64,000 bases of DNA from Novosphingobium sp. SG751A. GTDB taxonomy: Bacteria; Pseudomonadota; Alphaproteobacteria; Sphingomonadales; Sphingomonadaceae. The notes beneath the pieces were generated by a model. That model was not told the origin of the DNA and searched no databases. It worked only from the letters and a program-made list of their open reading frames with translations. Positions within the stretch are counted from its first letter, which is position 1, and each line of letters starts with the position of its first letter. The stretch is taken from the NCBI RefSeq assembly GCF_013149295.1, contig NZ_JABGCB010000004.1, forward strand, positions 186,001 through 250,000. Direction: 5' to 3'. Below are positions 51,089 to 60,091 of the stretch, in pieces. A program made the position numbers and the translations under genes.

Positions 51089-52180
51089 TCAGATATTCAG
51101 CGGGCCATGCTTGATATGAGGCAAGACATGGCGGGCAAACAGGTCGGCTTCCTGCGCATGGGGATAGCCCGAGAGGATGAAGGCCTCGATCCCCTCGGCC
51201 TGATAGGCACGCAGTTTGGCCAGCACCTGATCGGGGGTGCCGATGATCGCCGCGCCGCAGCCCGAGCGCGCGCGCCCGATGCCCGTCCACAGATGATCCT
51301 CGACATAGCCGTCATTGCCCGCCGCCTGCCGCAATTCGGCCTGCCGCTGAACGCCGAAATTCTTGGCGTCGAGCGATTGTTCGCGGATGGCGCGCCCGGC
51401 CTCGTCGTCCAGTTTGGACAGCAGGCGGGTCGCATAGGCGCGGGCCTCATCCTCGGTTTCGCGCACGATGACATGGGCGCGATAACCAAATTTCAGGCTG
51501 CGGCCAAAACGGGCGGCGCGGCTCTTCATGTCGGCGATGGTTTCGCGCACCTTGTCCATCGTGTCGGGCCACATCAGGTAAACATCGCAGCCCTCGGCGG
51601 CGCATTCGCGCGCCTCATGGCTCAGACCGCCGAAATAGAAAGCAGGGGCCTTGCCCGAGATGGTGGTGATGCGCGGCGGGTCCAGCTTCAGCTTGTAGAA
51701 CTCGCCCTCATGATCCAGCGACTGCCCGTTGAGCAGGGTGCGCACGATCTTCATCACCTCGGTCGCGCGGGCATAGCGCGGGGCCGAAGCGATGGTTTCA
51801 CCCGGCATGTCCGAGGAAATGATGTTCACATTGAGCCGCCCCCCGGTGCCATCGGCATTGGGGCCAAGGATGCGATCCAAGGTTGCGATCCGTCGCGCCA
51901 GTTGCGGCGGCCAGTCCTCACCGATACGCGTGGCCCAGAGCAGCTTGATCCGCCGCACCTGCGTCGCCACGGCGGCGGCAAAGGCGGTAGTGTCCAGCCC
52001 GAGGCTATAGCCCGAGGGGAGCAGGATATTGTCGAACCCACCCTCTTCGGCGCGCATCACGATGTTGCGGCAATGCTCCCAACTGGATTTCAGATAGGGG
52101 TCATGCACGCCGAGGAATTCATAGTCATCGTCACACAGGGCCGAAAACCATGCGATCTCGCACTGTTGTTCTTCGCTCAT
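51089..52180 (-). CDS. smoC: SsuD-like FMNH2-dependent sulfonate monooxygenase, candidate sulfoquinovose monooxygenase (SmoC)
   Basis: A 363-residue luciferase-like flavin monooxygenase of the alkanesulfonate monooxygenase branch. Family motifs are GGFDNILLPSGYSLGLDTTAFAAAVATQVRRIKLLWATRIGEDWPPQLARRIATLDRI, GRLNVNIISSDMPGE and AFYFGGLSHEARECAAEGCDVYLMW. These enzymes replace a C-S bond by C=O, releasing sulfite. The ATG at 52180 overlaps the aldo/keto reductase gene by four bases. Between a sulfoquinovosidase/reductase pair and a sulfite dehydrogenase, it is the expected enzyme that converts sulfoquinovose to 6-oxo-glucose and sulfite in the sulfo-ASMO route. It needs reduced FMN, for which an SsuE-like reductase is encoded at 62.7 kb. 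Confidence 0.85.
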   Translation of the reverse strand: MSEEQQCEIAWFSALCDDDYEFLGVHDPYLKSSWEHCRNIVMRAEEGGFDNILLPSGYSLGLDTTAFAAAVATQVRRIKLLWATRIGEDWPPQLARRIATLDRILGPNADGTGGRLNVNIISSDMPGETIASAPRYARATEVMKIVRTLLNGQSLDHEGEFYKLKLDPPRITTISGKAPAFYFGGLSHEARECAAEGCDVYLMWPDTMDKVRETIADMKSRAARFGRSLKFGYRAHVIVRETEDEARAYATRLLSKLDDEAGRAIREQSLDAKNFGVQRQAELRQAAGNDGYVEDHLWTGIGRARSGCGAAIIGTPDQVLAKLRAYQAEGIEAFILSGYPHAQEADLFARHVLPHIKHGPLNI

Positions 52181-53091
52181 GGCAGCCTCTCTCCTCGTGC
52201 GGCAACCAGCACCGCATACCATTCTTCCCGGCTCCACTGGACCGAAAGGGCGGCGGCCCCTTCGGCGATACGGGCAGGGTTTTGCGAACCGATGATGGGG
52301 ACGATCCCGGCGGGATGCGCCATCAACCAGCTATAGGCCGCCACGGTGCGCGACACGCCCCGGTCCGCCGCCACTACATCGAGCGCAGCGGCCACGGCCT
52401 TTTCACGCGCGGTTTCGGGTGTGGCCAGACGCCCGCCGCCCAGCGGCGACCATGCCAGCGGCGTCAGGCCAAGCATCATGGCCTGATCCATCTCGCCATT
52501 TTCAAGGCAGGCGATACGCAGCGGGCTGATTTCGGGCTGGGTGACGACCAGCTTGTTGGTCAGGAAATGGTTGAGCGCGGCCACCTGCGGCATGGTGAAA
52601 TTGGACACGCCGATGCTGCGGATCTTGCCCGAAGCCACCGCATCGTCCAGTACGCGGGCAACCTGCGCCGGATGAGCCAGAATGTCGGGGCGGTGGACCT
52701 GATAGAGGTCGATGGTGTCAACCTTCAAACGCCGCAGCGAGGCATCAATGGCCGCCGAGAGATATGCGGGCGACTGGTCATAGGGCAGGGGGGGCATGAT
52801 GCCGCCCTTGGTGGCCAGCACGAAGCGGTTCCGCAGCCCCGGATCGGCGGCGATCACCTCGCCCAGCAAAGCCTCGGCATCGCCAAAGCCGCCCTTGCCG
52901 TTGAAACCATAAATATCGGCGGTGTCGAGCAGGTTGATCCCGGCATCAAGCGCAGCATGGACAAGGCGTGCCGCATCAGCCGCCGTACGGCCGTCTTCGG
53001 CAAGGCGCCACATGCCCCATGCGATGGGAGAGATATTCAAGCCTGAGCCGCCCAGCGGGCGCTCAGCGGAGGGGAGGGGCAAAAGGCTCAT
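52177..53091 (-). CDS. smoB: Aldo/keto reductase, candidate 6-oxo-glucose reductase (SmoB)
   Basis: A 304-residue aldo/keto reductase TIM barrel. The catalytic region INLLDTADIYGFNGKGG (Asp and Tyr of the tetrad), LATKGGIMPPLP (Lys) and YQVHRPDILAHP (His) are visible, with the NAD(P)H-binding PIIGSQNPARIAEG at the end. It overlaps both neighbours by four bases. In the Agrobacterium sulfoquinovose pathway SmoB reduces 6-oxo-glucose to glucose directly after the monooxygenase step; gene order and family agree. Without that context it could be any broad aldo/keto reductase. Confidence 0.83.
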   Translation of the reverse strand: MSLLPLPSAERPLGGSGLNISPIAWGMWRLAEDGRTAADAARLVHAALDAGINLLDTADIYGFNGKGGFGDAEALLGEVIAADPGLRNRFVLATKGGIMPPLPYDQSPAYLSAAIDASLRRLKVDTIDLYQVHRPDILAHPAQVARVLDDAVASGKIRSIGVSNFTMPQVAALNHFLTNKLVVTQPEISPLRIACLENGEMDQAMMLGLTPLAWSPLGGGRLATPETAREKAVAAALDVVAADRGVSRTVAAYSWLMAHPAGIVPIIGSQNPARIAEGAAALSVQWSREEWYAVLVAARGERLP

Positions 53092-54101
53092 GGGTTCTTC
53101 CTGAAAGGCGCCGCAACCGAGGCGCGTTCGACAAGTGTATGGGGCAGGCGGCGATGGGTGATGTCGCCCCCGGCAATGAGAATTTCGGTGGCCGTGCGCG
53201 CCAGTTCGGCCATCGGCTGGTGAATGGTGGTGAGCGCGGGCCAGACGGTGCGCGCCAGCGTAGTGTCGTCAAACCCCACGACCGAAAGCTGTTCGGGCAG
53301 AGCCATCCCCCGGCCATGCGCCATGGCCAGAACGCCCGCAGCCATATCGTCATTGGCGGCAAAGATGGCCGTGGGCGGATTGGCCATGTCCAGCAACATG
53401 CCTCCTGCCGCAAACCCGCTTTCAAAATCAAACGCGCCCGGCATCACCAGTTGCGGCTCGAAAGCTATCCCCGCCCGGTCGAGCGCGCGGCGATAGCCGA
53501 ACAGGCGATCATCGCTCGACATATGGTTGGGGTGGCCCTTGATGAAACCGATCCGGCGGTGCCCCGTGTTGATGAGATGGGTGGTCATGTCATCGGCGGC
53601 CTGTGCATCGTCCATGAACACCGAAGAGGTTACCGCGTGATTGGTGCCCGGCGAAATGCGGACAAAGGGCACATCGAGCGCATCCAACGCCTGAAGCACC
53701 CCCACGCAATCGGTGACGGGCGAGGAAAGGACGATGCCGTCGACATGCGTCTCGCTGACCAGTCCGCGCACCTGATCGCCGACATTGGCATCGGCCACAT
53801 CGACCGGTTGGGCGATCAGGCGGATGCCATGGGTCTTGCAATAGTCCCAGCATCCGCTCTGGATCTGGAACATGTAATAGGGGCTGTGGTTGTCATAGAT
53901 CAGCGCGATCTGGTTCGATTTCGATCCGGTCAGGATGCGCGCGGCAATGGAGGGCCGGAATTCCAGCTCCTTCATCGCCTTTTCGACCTTTTCGCGCATG
54001 GCGGCGCTGACATAGGGATGGCCGTTCAGCACCCGGCTGACCGTTTTGACCGCCACCCCCGCCAACGCGGCCACATCGCGAATATTGGACCTCTCGCTCA
54101 T
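53088..54101 (-). CDS. LacI-family repressor of the sulfoquinovose locus
   Basis: A 337-residue LacI-type repressor. The headpiece NIRDVAALAGVAVKTVSRVLNGHPYVSAAMREKVEKAMKELEFRPSIAARIL is complete, with a hinge helix, followed by a periplasmic-binding-protein-like core (DGIVLSSPVTDCVGVLQAL, HRRIGFIKGHPNHMSSDDRLFGYRRAL, PTAIFAANDDMAAGVLAMA). It is in the middle of the operon it is likely to control, overlapping both neighbours by four bases. Inducer is probably sulfoquinovose or a glycoside of it. Its operator is likely the 17-bp palindrome found upstream of both transcription blocks. Confidence 0.88.
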   Translation of the reverse strand: MSERSNIRDVAALAGVAVKTVSRVLNGHPYVSAAMREKVEKAMKELEFRPSIAARILTGSKSNQIALIYDNHSPYYMFQIQSGCWDYCKTHGIRLIAQPVDVADANVGDQVRGLVSETHVDGIVLSSPVTDCVGVLQALDALDVPFVRISPGTNHAVTSSVFMDDAQAADDMTTHLINTGHRRIGFIKGHPNHMSSDDRLFGYRRALDRAGIAFEPQLVMPGAFDFESGFAAGGMLLDMANPPTAIFAANDDMAAGVLAMAHGRGMALPEQLSVVGFDDTTLARTVWPALTTIHQPMAELARTATEILIAGGDITHRRLPHTLVERASVAAPFRKNP

Positions 54102-56098
54102 TGCGTCACGATTCCCCCCATCTGGGCGAACAGATCGGCAAAAACGCTCTCTGTTCGATAGAATACAGGAGGATGGCCGATGGGCGCGGCAATGTCATGT
54201 GTTCCCGGCGCATAATCCACGCCTGACCACACATGGCGCCATGGCCGATCGCCCGGCAGGGTCACGCGGCGCCGGGTTGCGCCTTGCTCGACCACGGGGG
54301 CAACCAGCAGATCGGCGCCATAGAGGAACTGGTCCTGAAGGGTGAAAAGGCTGGTTTCTTCGGGGTAATGCAGGAACAGGGGCCGCTGGGCGGGCAGGCC
54401 GGTGGCGATCGCCTCGTCGCACAGGTGGCGGACATAGGGGGCCAGATGGGCGTGAACCCTGCTCCACATTGCGAAATTGGCCAGCAGGTCGGGGCTTGAA
54501 TCATATTGCAGATTGTCGTCGGGCCGGTTGCCCTCATGGCTGCGCATGACGGGGGCGAAGGCGGCCAGTTCGCACCAGCGCTGCATCAGTTCGACGCTGC
54601 GGATATTGCCATGCAGCGAGGTATAGCCACCGCAATCGGAATGGCTGTAGGCATTGCCGACCAGCCCTGCGGACAGGGCGGCCGTGATGACCGTGCCGAT
54701 ACCGTCATGGCGGGTGAAATCGACCGACTGATCCCCGGCCCAGAGCAGCGGACAAGCACCCGACACGCCGCTGAACCCGGCGCGCATGAAGAACACCGCA
54801 TCGCCCTGACGCCCCCGCATGGCGAGTGCTCGGTCATTGACCTGGGCCCAGAGCACCGGCCAGAGATTATGCGCTTCCATCGCGTCCATGCCGCCTGCCA
54901 GACGCACATCGGTGGGCAGATATTCGCCGAAATCGGCCATCCAGCCGTCGATGCCGATGTCCAGCATCTCGCGACACAGAATGCGCTCGGCAAACCATAC
55001 GCAGCTTTCCTCGCGGGTGAAATCGAGGACGCCGCAGTCAAATTCGCCAAAATCGACCAGATAGGGTTCATCGCTGTCCAACTTGCGGCACAGATGGCCG
55101 CCGCTCAGCGCCTCCTGATACATTGCGCCATCGACGGCCAGATAGGGATTAGCATAGGCAAGAAAGCGTATGCCGCGCGCGTTCAGCGCCTTGATCCGCG
55201 CGGGCAGGTCGGGATAGCGCTTCTCGCTGCGCTGCCAATCCCAGAACAGGCGGCGGCCAAAGCTGGTTTCACGGATGCCCGCCCAATCCTCGCACCACAG
55301 GCCGGAGACAGCCGCGCCCGCATCGATGAAGGCTTCGAGCCTTTCAAAGCTCTTCTCGCCCTGTTTCAACCCGACAATCGCCCCGCCGATGGCCCAATCC
55401 GGCAAGGTGCGCGGACGTCCGAAACGAAGCGAAAGCTGGCCGACGAGATCCTGCGGCCCATCGGCGGCGAAGAGTTCGAAACGTGCCTGATCGGCCCAGA
55501 CCTCGAATGTCCAACGCGCCGGATCGCTGGCGTCGATCACGCTGTAGACTCTGGAATCGAGATGGATGGCCAGCCAGCGCGAGGTGAGGAGAGTCGGCTG
55601 GGGATAGTTGGTGTTCCAGAAATCGCCGCCCGCCATGCCGGTTTCATCCATGATCCGGGTCAGCTCGGTGGCCTTGTCGCGGCCGACGCCCGGCTCGCTG
55701 GTCCACATCGGGAAGCGGCGGCCATTGAGCGCAAGGTAGCTCATCTGTTCGCCGCCGCCCCAGACGGTTTCGCCCGGCTCGGTATGGGAATGGACCCAGA
55801 GGCGATCAAAAGCAGGGTCGAGAGCGTGGATGGTCAGCGCGGCCTGACCCAGAGCGATACGCGCGACCGGCGCCTCATCATGGAGCAGCAGGACGGCATC
55901 ATCCTCCAGGCGCCAGCCCTTCGGGACAATATGGTCACCGGGCTCATCTTCAATGCGGAAGTTGCCGCGATACATCGCCACGGACGGATGGCCTCGCGCT
56001 ATGACCAGCGCAGGACATTGCGAGTCGTGGCGGAGAACTGTGCGCCCGGCGAAATCCAGCTGAAAACCGTCTCTGAAAGGAGAAAATTGCACCTGCAT
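54098..56098 (-). CDS. smoI: Sulfoquinovosidase, GH31 (YihQ/SmoI type)
   Basis: A 666-residue GH31 enzyme that releases sulfoquinovose from its glycosides, mainly sulfoquinovosyl glycerol from plant sulfolipid. The nucleophile Asp389 is in GWMADFGEYLPTD and the acid Asp456 in LLWAGDQSVDF; their 67-residue spacing equals that in E. coli YihQ (405 and 472). The residues Lys245, Glu270, Arg283, Trp286 and Tyr492 match in type and position the KERWY sulfonate-recognition set of the Agrobacterium sulfoquinovosidase, so this is not a plain alpha-glucosidase. No signal peptide, so it acts in the cytoplasm. First gene of a six-gene operon. The ATG at 56098 has GGATGAG nearby. Confidence 0.93.
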   Translation of the reverse strand: MQVQFSPFRDGFQLDFAGRTVLRHDSQCPALVIARGHPSVAMYRGNFRIEDEPGDHIVPKGWRLEDDAVLLLHDEAPVARIALGQAALTIHALDPAFDRLWVHSHTEPGETVWGGGEQMSYLALNGRRFPMWTSEPGVGRDKATELTRIMDETGMAGGDFWNTNYPQPTLLTSRWLAIHLDSRVYSVIDASDPARWTFEVWADQARFELFAADGPQDLVGQLSLRFGRPRTLPDWAIGGAIVGLKQGEKSFERLEAFIDAGAAVSGLWCEDWAGIRETSFGRRLFWDWQRSEKRYPDLPARIKALNARGIRFLAYANPYLAVDGAMYQEALSGGHLCRKLDSDEPYLVDFGEFDCGVLDFTREESCVWFAERILCREMLDIGIDGWMADFGEYLPTDVRLAGGMDAMEAHNLWPVLWAQVNDRALAMRGRQGDAVFFMRAGFSGVSGACPLLWAGDQSVDFTRHDGIGTVITAALSAGLVGNAYSHSDCGGYTSLHGNIRSVELMQRWCELAAFAPVMRSHEGNRPDDNLQYDSSPDLLANFAMWSRVHAHLAPYVRHLCDEAIATGLPAQRPLFLHYPEETSLFTLQDQFLYGADLLVAPVVEQGATRRRVTLPGDRPWRHVWSGVDYAPGTHDIAAPIGHPPVFYRTESVFADLFAQMGGIVTQ

Positions 56099-56147
56099 CG
56101 CTCATCCAAACGTTGATTTTGGTCTTGCCAATCCGTGAATGGATCGA

Positions 56148-56164
56148 TGTGACACCGCTTGACA
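56148..56164. promoter_or_regulatory. Candidate LacI operator, sulfoquinovose locus, site 1
   Basis: TGTGACACCGCTTGACA lies between the divergent sulfoquinovosidase and TonB receptor genes. It matches 14 of 17 bases of the site at 60022-60038. Its last six bases, TTGACA (56159-56164), also make a -35 box for the receptor direction, with a weak -10 about 17 bases further. Confidence 0.65.
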
Positions 56165-56280
56165 TATCGCCACGCGGCAGGCAAATCAACCATCAATCGC
56201 AGTGCAAAAAAATGCGAGAGGGAAGCCATAGCGGGAAGAGGCAAGATTGCCAGCCCCCCGCATTTGGGGAGGATTATAAC

Positions 56281-58659
56281 ATGAAATCAAAACTATCGCC
56301 CTTACTGTGCCTGCCGCTCCTGGCCGTGGGCAGCACGCCCGCTCTTGCCCAGCAAGCGACAGATTCGGGAACAGCCGGAGAAATCGTCGTCACCGCCCAG
56401 AAGCGTTCGGAGTCGCTGCACAGCGTGCCGGTCGCCGTTTCGGTTTTGACCGGCGCGGCTTTGGCCGCCACCGCCCGGCCCAGCATTGAAAGCGCGACCC
56501 AGCTTGTCCCCGCCCTCAACTTCCAGAAATCGGGCACCACGCTTAATCAGACCATCTATCTGCGCGGCGTCGGCACGGCCACATTCTCCATCGCGGGCGA
56601 GCCTTCGGTTTCGACCGTGGTGGACGGTGTGGTCTATGCCCGCTCGGGCGAGGCGTTCAGCGATCTGGTCGACATTGCCCAGATGGAAGTGCTGCGCGGG
56701 CCGCAGGGCACCCTGTTTGGCAAGAATGCCAGCGCGGGCGTCATCACTATCACCAGCCAGATGCCCAAGAACGAGTTTTCCGGCAGCATCGAGGCCAATT
56801 ATTTCGAAGGCAACGAATGGCGCGTGAAAGGCGCGATCAACGTGCCTTTGGGTAAGGATCTGGCGGCGCGTTTCACCGGTTTTGCCAGCGGCTATGACGG
56901 CAATATCCGCAATATGGCCACCCAATCGATGGTCAATGGCTATGACCATGTCGGTGGTCGCGCTCAATTCCTTTATAACCCCGGCACGGGCGTAAAGATC
57001 TATGTCGCGGCCGATTATCACCGCAACAATGACAATTGCTGCGCCGACATCATCGCCACCGGAGCGCTGACGGGTGCGGGCGCGCCAACGACAAGTCTGG
57101 CCTTCAATGTGCTGCCAACGCCGATGGGGGCGAAAACCGGCTTTATCAATCAAAACCTTGTGACCAGCACCAAGGAGGATGGCTGGGGCATTTCGGGTCA
57201 GGCTGATATTGACGTGGGCACGCATACGCTGACCAGCATTACCGCCTATCGCGAATGGAACAACACCGAAATCCGCGACGGCGACTGGCTGGACCGCGCC
57301 TATGTCGGGTTTAACCAGTTGCACGATAGCGGTCCGCAAAAATCCAATACGTTCAGTCAGGAATTGCGCCTGACTTCGCCTGCGGGTAACCGGCTCTCCT
57401 ATGTCCTGGGCGCCTATTATTCGCGCGCCTTTTCGGAACGCATCTTCACCCGCAGCGACGAGGTCTGCACCGCCACCGCGACAGCGCCCACCGGCGTGCT
57501 GATCCCCTGCGGCAGCGCGAATGCCAATGCCTCGACCTTTCCCAACGCCACGGCTGATTTCGGTTCGACTTTCAATAATCTGGCGCTGTTTGGGCAGGCC
57601 ACGTTCAAGCTGGCCGATCATGTCCGGCTGGTCGGCGGCCTGCGCTATACGCATGATAAGTTGGACGTGTTTCACAGCCGCCGCACCACGCTGACCGGGC
57701 CGGGCATCAACGGCAATTTCGATCAGGGCGTTTATGATGCCTATAACGCGCTGATCGCCGGGGGCAGCACGGCCAGCGCGGCCGCTTCGGCGGCGGTGAC
57801 CTCCTCCAACGGCGTGCCCTTCCGCACCGGCACGTCAAAGGATAATCTGTCGGGCAAGGCGGTGCTTCAGGCCGATCTCAGCCGCGATGTGATGGCCTAT
57901 GCCAGCTATGCCCGCGGCTATAAGGGCCCGGCCTATAATATCTTCTTCAACCTGACCGCCACGGGCACCAATGTCATCGCGCCTGAGACCTCGGATGCGT
58001 TTGAAGTGGGCCTGAAAAACACGCTGTTTGGCGGCAGGCTGACGCTGAACCTTGCCGGTTTCTATGCCAAGTACCACAATTTCCAGGCGAATAATCCTGA
58101 TCTTGTGGCAGGAGTGGTGGTGACGCGCTTTACCAATGCAGGTGATGTTTCCACGCAGGGCGTCGAAGCGGATATGTCATGGCGCCTTGGCCCGGACACC
58201 ACGCTGGGCGGCGGTCTGGCCTATACCGATGCGCATGTGGTCAATTTCTTTGCCGCCCCCGGCGCGGCATCGACGGCGATCATTCCGGCAGGCACCCCGC
58301 TGGCCTACGCGCCCAAGTGGAAGGGCTCGCTCAGCCTCGACCATCGCGTGCGCACGGAGGGCTGGGCCGATCTGGTGTTTGGCGCTTCGGGTAATTTCCA
58401 GTCGAGCCAGTTGTCGCTTTTTTCCGCCGATCCGGTTCAGCGTCAGTTCGGCACGATCCCGGCCTATGGTCTGGTCAATATTCAGGCCGGTCTGGTTTCG
58501 CCCAGCGACAAATGGCGGATCGTGGCGCAGGTGCGTAACCTGTTCGATCAGGCCTATGCGGCCTCGATCATCAATGGAGGGCCGGGGGGCAGCTATCGCT
58601 ATCAGATCCCGCGCGACGCGATGCGCTATTTCGGGATCAGCGCCCGCTATAATTTCTGA
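56281..58659 (+). CDS. TonB-dependent outer-membrane receptor of the sulfoquinovose locus
   Basis: A 792-residue TonB-dependent receptor. A signal peptide (residues 1-23, ending PALAQQ), a TonB-box-like EIVVTAQKR, a plug domain with MEVLRGPQGTLFGKNASAGVITI and a barrel ending in YFGISARYNF are seen. The ATG at 56281 follows GGGGAGGA. It is divergent from the sulfoquinovosidase operon and shares the LacI-type site, so it probably brings in sulfoquinovosyl glycerol or a related glycoside. Agrobacterium uses an ABC importer for this; here the TonB receptor plus an MFS permease look like the replacement. Confidence 0.9.
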   Translation: MKSKLSPLLCLPLLAVGSTPALAQQATDSGTAGEIVVTAQKRSESLHSVPVAVSVLTGAALAATARPSIESATQLVPALNFQKSGTTLNQTIYLRGVGTATFSIAGEPSVSTVVDGVVYARSGEAFSDLVDIAQMEVLRGPQGTLFGKNASAGVITITSQMPKNEFSGSIEANYFEGNEWRVKGAINVPLGKDLAARFTGFASGYDGNIRNMATQSMVNGYDHVGGRAQFLYNPGTGVKIYVAADYHRNNDNCCADIIATGALTGAGAPTTSLAFNVLPTPMGAKTGFINQNLVTSTKEDGWGISGQADIDVGTHTLTSITAYREWNNTEIRDGDWLDRAYVGFNQLHDSGPQKSNTFSQELRLTSPAGNRLSYVLGAYYSRAFSERIFTRSDEVCTATATAPTGVLIPCGSANANASTFPNATADFGSTFNNLALFGQATFKLADHVRLVGGLRYTHDKLDVFHSRRTTLTGPGINGNFDQGVYDAYNALIAGGSTASAAASAAVTSSNGVPFRTGTSKDNLSGKAVLQADLSRDVMAYASYARGYKGPAYNIFFNLTATGTNVIAPETSDAFEVGLKNTLFGGRLTLNLAGFYAKYHNFQANNPDLVAGVVVTRFTNAGDVSTQGVEADMSWRLGPDTTLGGGLAYTDAHVVNFFAAPGAASTAIIPAGTPLAYAPKWKGSLSLDHRVRTEGWADLVFGASGNFQSSQLSLFSADPVQRQFGTIPAYGLVNIQAGLVSPSDKWRIVAQVRNLFDQAYAASIINGGPGGSYRYQIPRDAMRYFGISARYNF

Positions 58660-58680
58660 TTAGAAATCAAGGTACAAAGA

Positions 58681-58713
58681 AAGGGGGCGCTCCACACCGG
58701 AGCGCCCCCTTTT
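58681..58713. terminator. Strong bidirectional terminator
   Basis: AAGGGGGCGCTCC (58681-58693) pairs perfectly with GGAGCGCCCCCTT (58699-58711) around ACACC and is followed by TTT. It lies between the convergent TonB receptor and MFS genes and has A's and T's on the proper sides for both. Confidence 0.85.
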
Positions 58714-58720
58714 TGTTGGC

Positions 58721-59938
58721 TCATTCCGCTTCGAGCTGCGGCATCACCAGATGGATCCACCCCAGCGCCAGCAGATAGGCCGCCCCGCACAGGATAAACA
58801 TCGGCGTATAGCCAAAGCCGCTGGAAAGCGACCAGCCCGCCATCTCGATCACCCCCATGCCCGCCAGATTGCCCGCCACCGCGCCCAGCGCGATAACACT
58901 GGCCACACGCCCGGCAGGTACAATATCGGCCGTCATGCCAAAGATATTGGTCGAAAAACCCTGATGCGCGAAAAGGCCCAGCCCGATCAGCAACGCCGCC
59001 AGCCAGACATTGCGCGTCAGCAAAGCCACCGGCATGGCCAGCACCACCAGCGCAAAGAACAGCATCGAACGCTTGCGCGCCGCATTGATGCTGTGCCCGT
59101 TGCGGCGCAAGCGGGGAAACAGGCCGCCTGCCGTCAACGCGCCCGCCGCCGCCAGAGAGAAGATGATGGCGACCGGCAGGCCCAACCGCGCTTGGCTCAT
59201 CCCGAAAACGCGGTTGAAGAAGTCGGGCATCCAGAACAGCACGAACCACCACACCCCGTCGGTCAGGAATTTGGCGCCGATGACAACCCAACTGCTGCGC
59301 GCGCTTAACAATTCCCGCCAGTTGACGGGCGCGCGTTCAGACGCCTTGGTGACAGGTTCAAGTGAACGCGTGCCCCACCACCATGCCGCCAGCCAGACCA
59401 GACCCAACCCGCCGGTCACAAGAAAGGCCGCTTTCCAGCCAAAAGCCATAGCAAAGGGCGGTATGATCAACGGTGTCAGAATCGCGCCTATGTTGGGAGC
59501 CGTATTGATGATGCCCAATGCCTGATTTCGACCGTCCGGGGTTAAGTAAAGCGTGGCCGATTTGACGCCTGCCGGGGTGCTGACTGTCTCGCCGATCGCC
59601 AGCACGACTCGGGCGGTGACGAATTGCTGGACATTGGCAGCAAAGGCGTGGGCCATGCCCGCCAAGCTCCATACCGCGACCGCCGCGCCATAGGCGACCC
59701 GCACTCCCAAGCGGTCAATAAACCAGCCCACGAACACCAGCGCGCTGGCCGCAGCTAATTGAAAAGCTGAGCCAAGATGAGCAAAATCGCCGTCATTCCA
59801 ATGGAATGTTGCCTGAAGCGTGGGCTTGAGCAGGGCCACCACCTGCCTGTCGACATAATTGAGCGCATTGCCCGCAAACAGCAGCGCAACCAATGCCATG
59901 GTCGCGCCGGAAGAAGCCCGCTTGGCGGCAGGTTCCAT
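58721..59938 (-). CDS. MFS transporter (ExuT/anion:cation symporter-like), candidate sulfoquinovose-glycoside permease
   Basis: A 405-residue major facilitator with about 12 TM segments. The start has FAGNALNYVDRQVVALLKP, the typical NYxDR motif of the anion:cation symporter (hexuronate/glucarate) branch, then GWFIDRLGVRVAYGAAVAVWSLAGMAHAFA. The ATG at 59938 is preceded by GGGGAG. It is divergent from the exporter-glpD operon, with a LacI-type site between. This branch carries sugar acids, so an anionic sulfosugar such as sulfoquinovose or its glycerol glycoside is a reasonable cargo; this is inferred from context. Confidence 0.83.
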   Translation of the reverse strand: MEPAAKRASSGATMALVALLFAGNALNYVDRQVVALLKPTLQATFHWNDGDFAHLGSAFQLAAASALVFVGWFIDRLGVRVAYGAAVAVWSLAGMAHAFAANVQQFVTARVVLAIGETVSTPAGVKSATLYLTPDGRNQALGIINTAPNIGAILTPLIIPPFAMAFGWKAAFLVTGGLGLVWLAAWWWGTRSLEPVTKASERAPVNWRELLSARSSWVVIGAKFLTDGVWWFVLFWMPDFFNRVFGMSQARLGLPVAIIFSLAAAGALTAGGLFPRLRRNGHSINAARKRSMLFFALVVLAMPVALLTRNVWLAALLIGLGLFAHQGFSTNIFGMTADIVPAGRVASVIALGAVAGNLAGMGVIEMAGWSLSSGFGYTPMFILCGAAYLLALGWIHLVMPQLEAE

Positions 59939-60021
59939 GGTCCATCTCTCCCCTAATCCAAGCGCATTCGCGGCGCTTTGCTCTTGCACAGTAGCGCTTT
60001 TGGAGGATAAGGAAAGCTTGT

Positions 60022-60038
60022 TGTGACACCGTGGGACA
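60022..60038. promoter_or_regulatory. Candidate LacI operator, sulfoquinovose locus, site 2
   Basis: TGTGACACCGTGGGACA, a palindrome of the form TGT-N2-CAC-C-GTG-N2-ACA, lies between the divergent MFS and exporter genes. It is 14/17 identical to site 1. Its end GGGACA could serve as the -35 for the exporter operon, with CATAAG 18 bases later. Confidence 0.65.
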
Positions 60039-60091
60039 GATTCTCGGTCGAGGCAGCATAAGCACAAAACATTTTGGGGAAGATGCAATCT

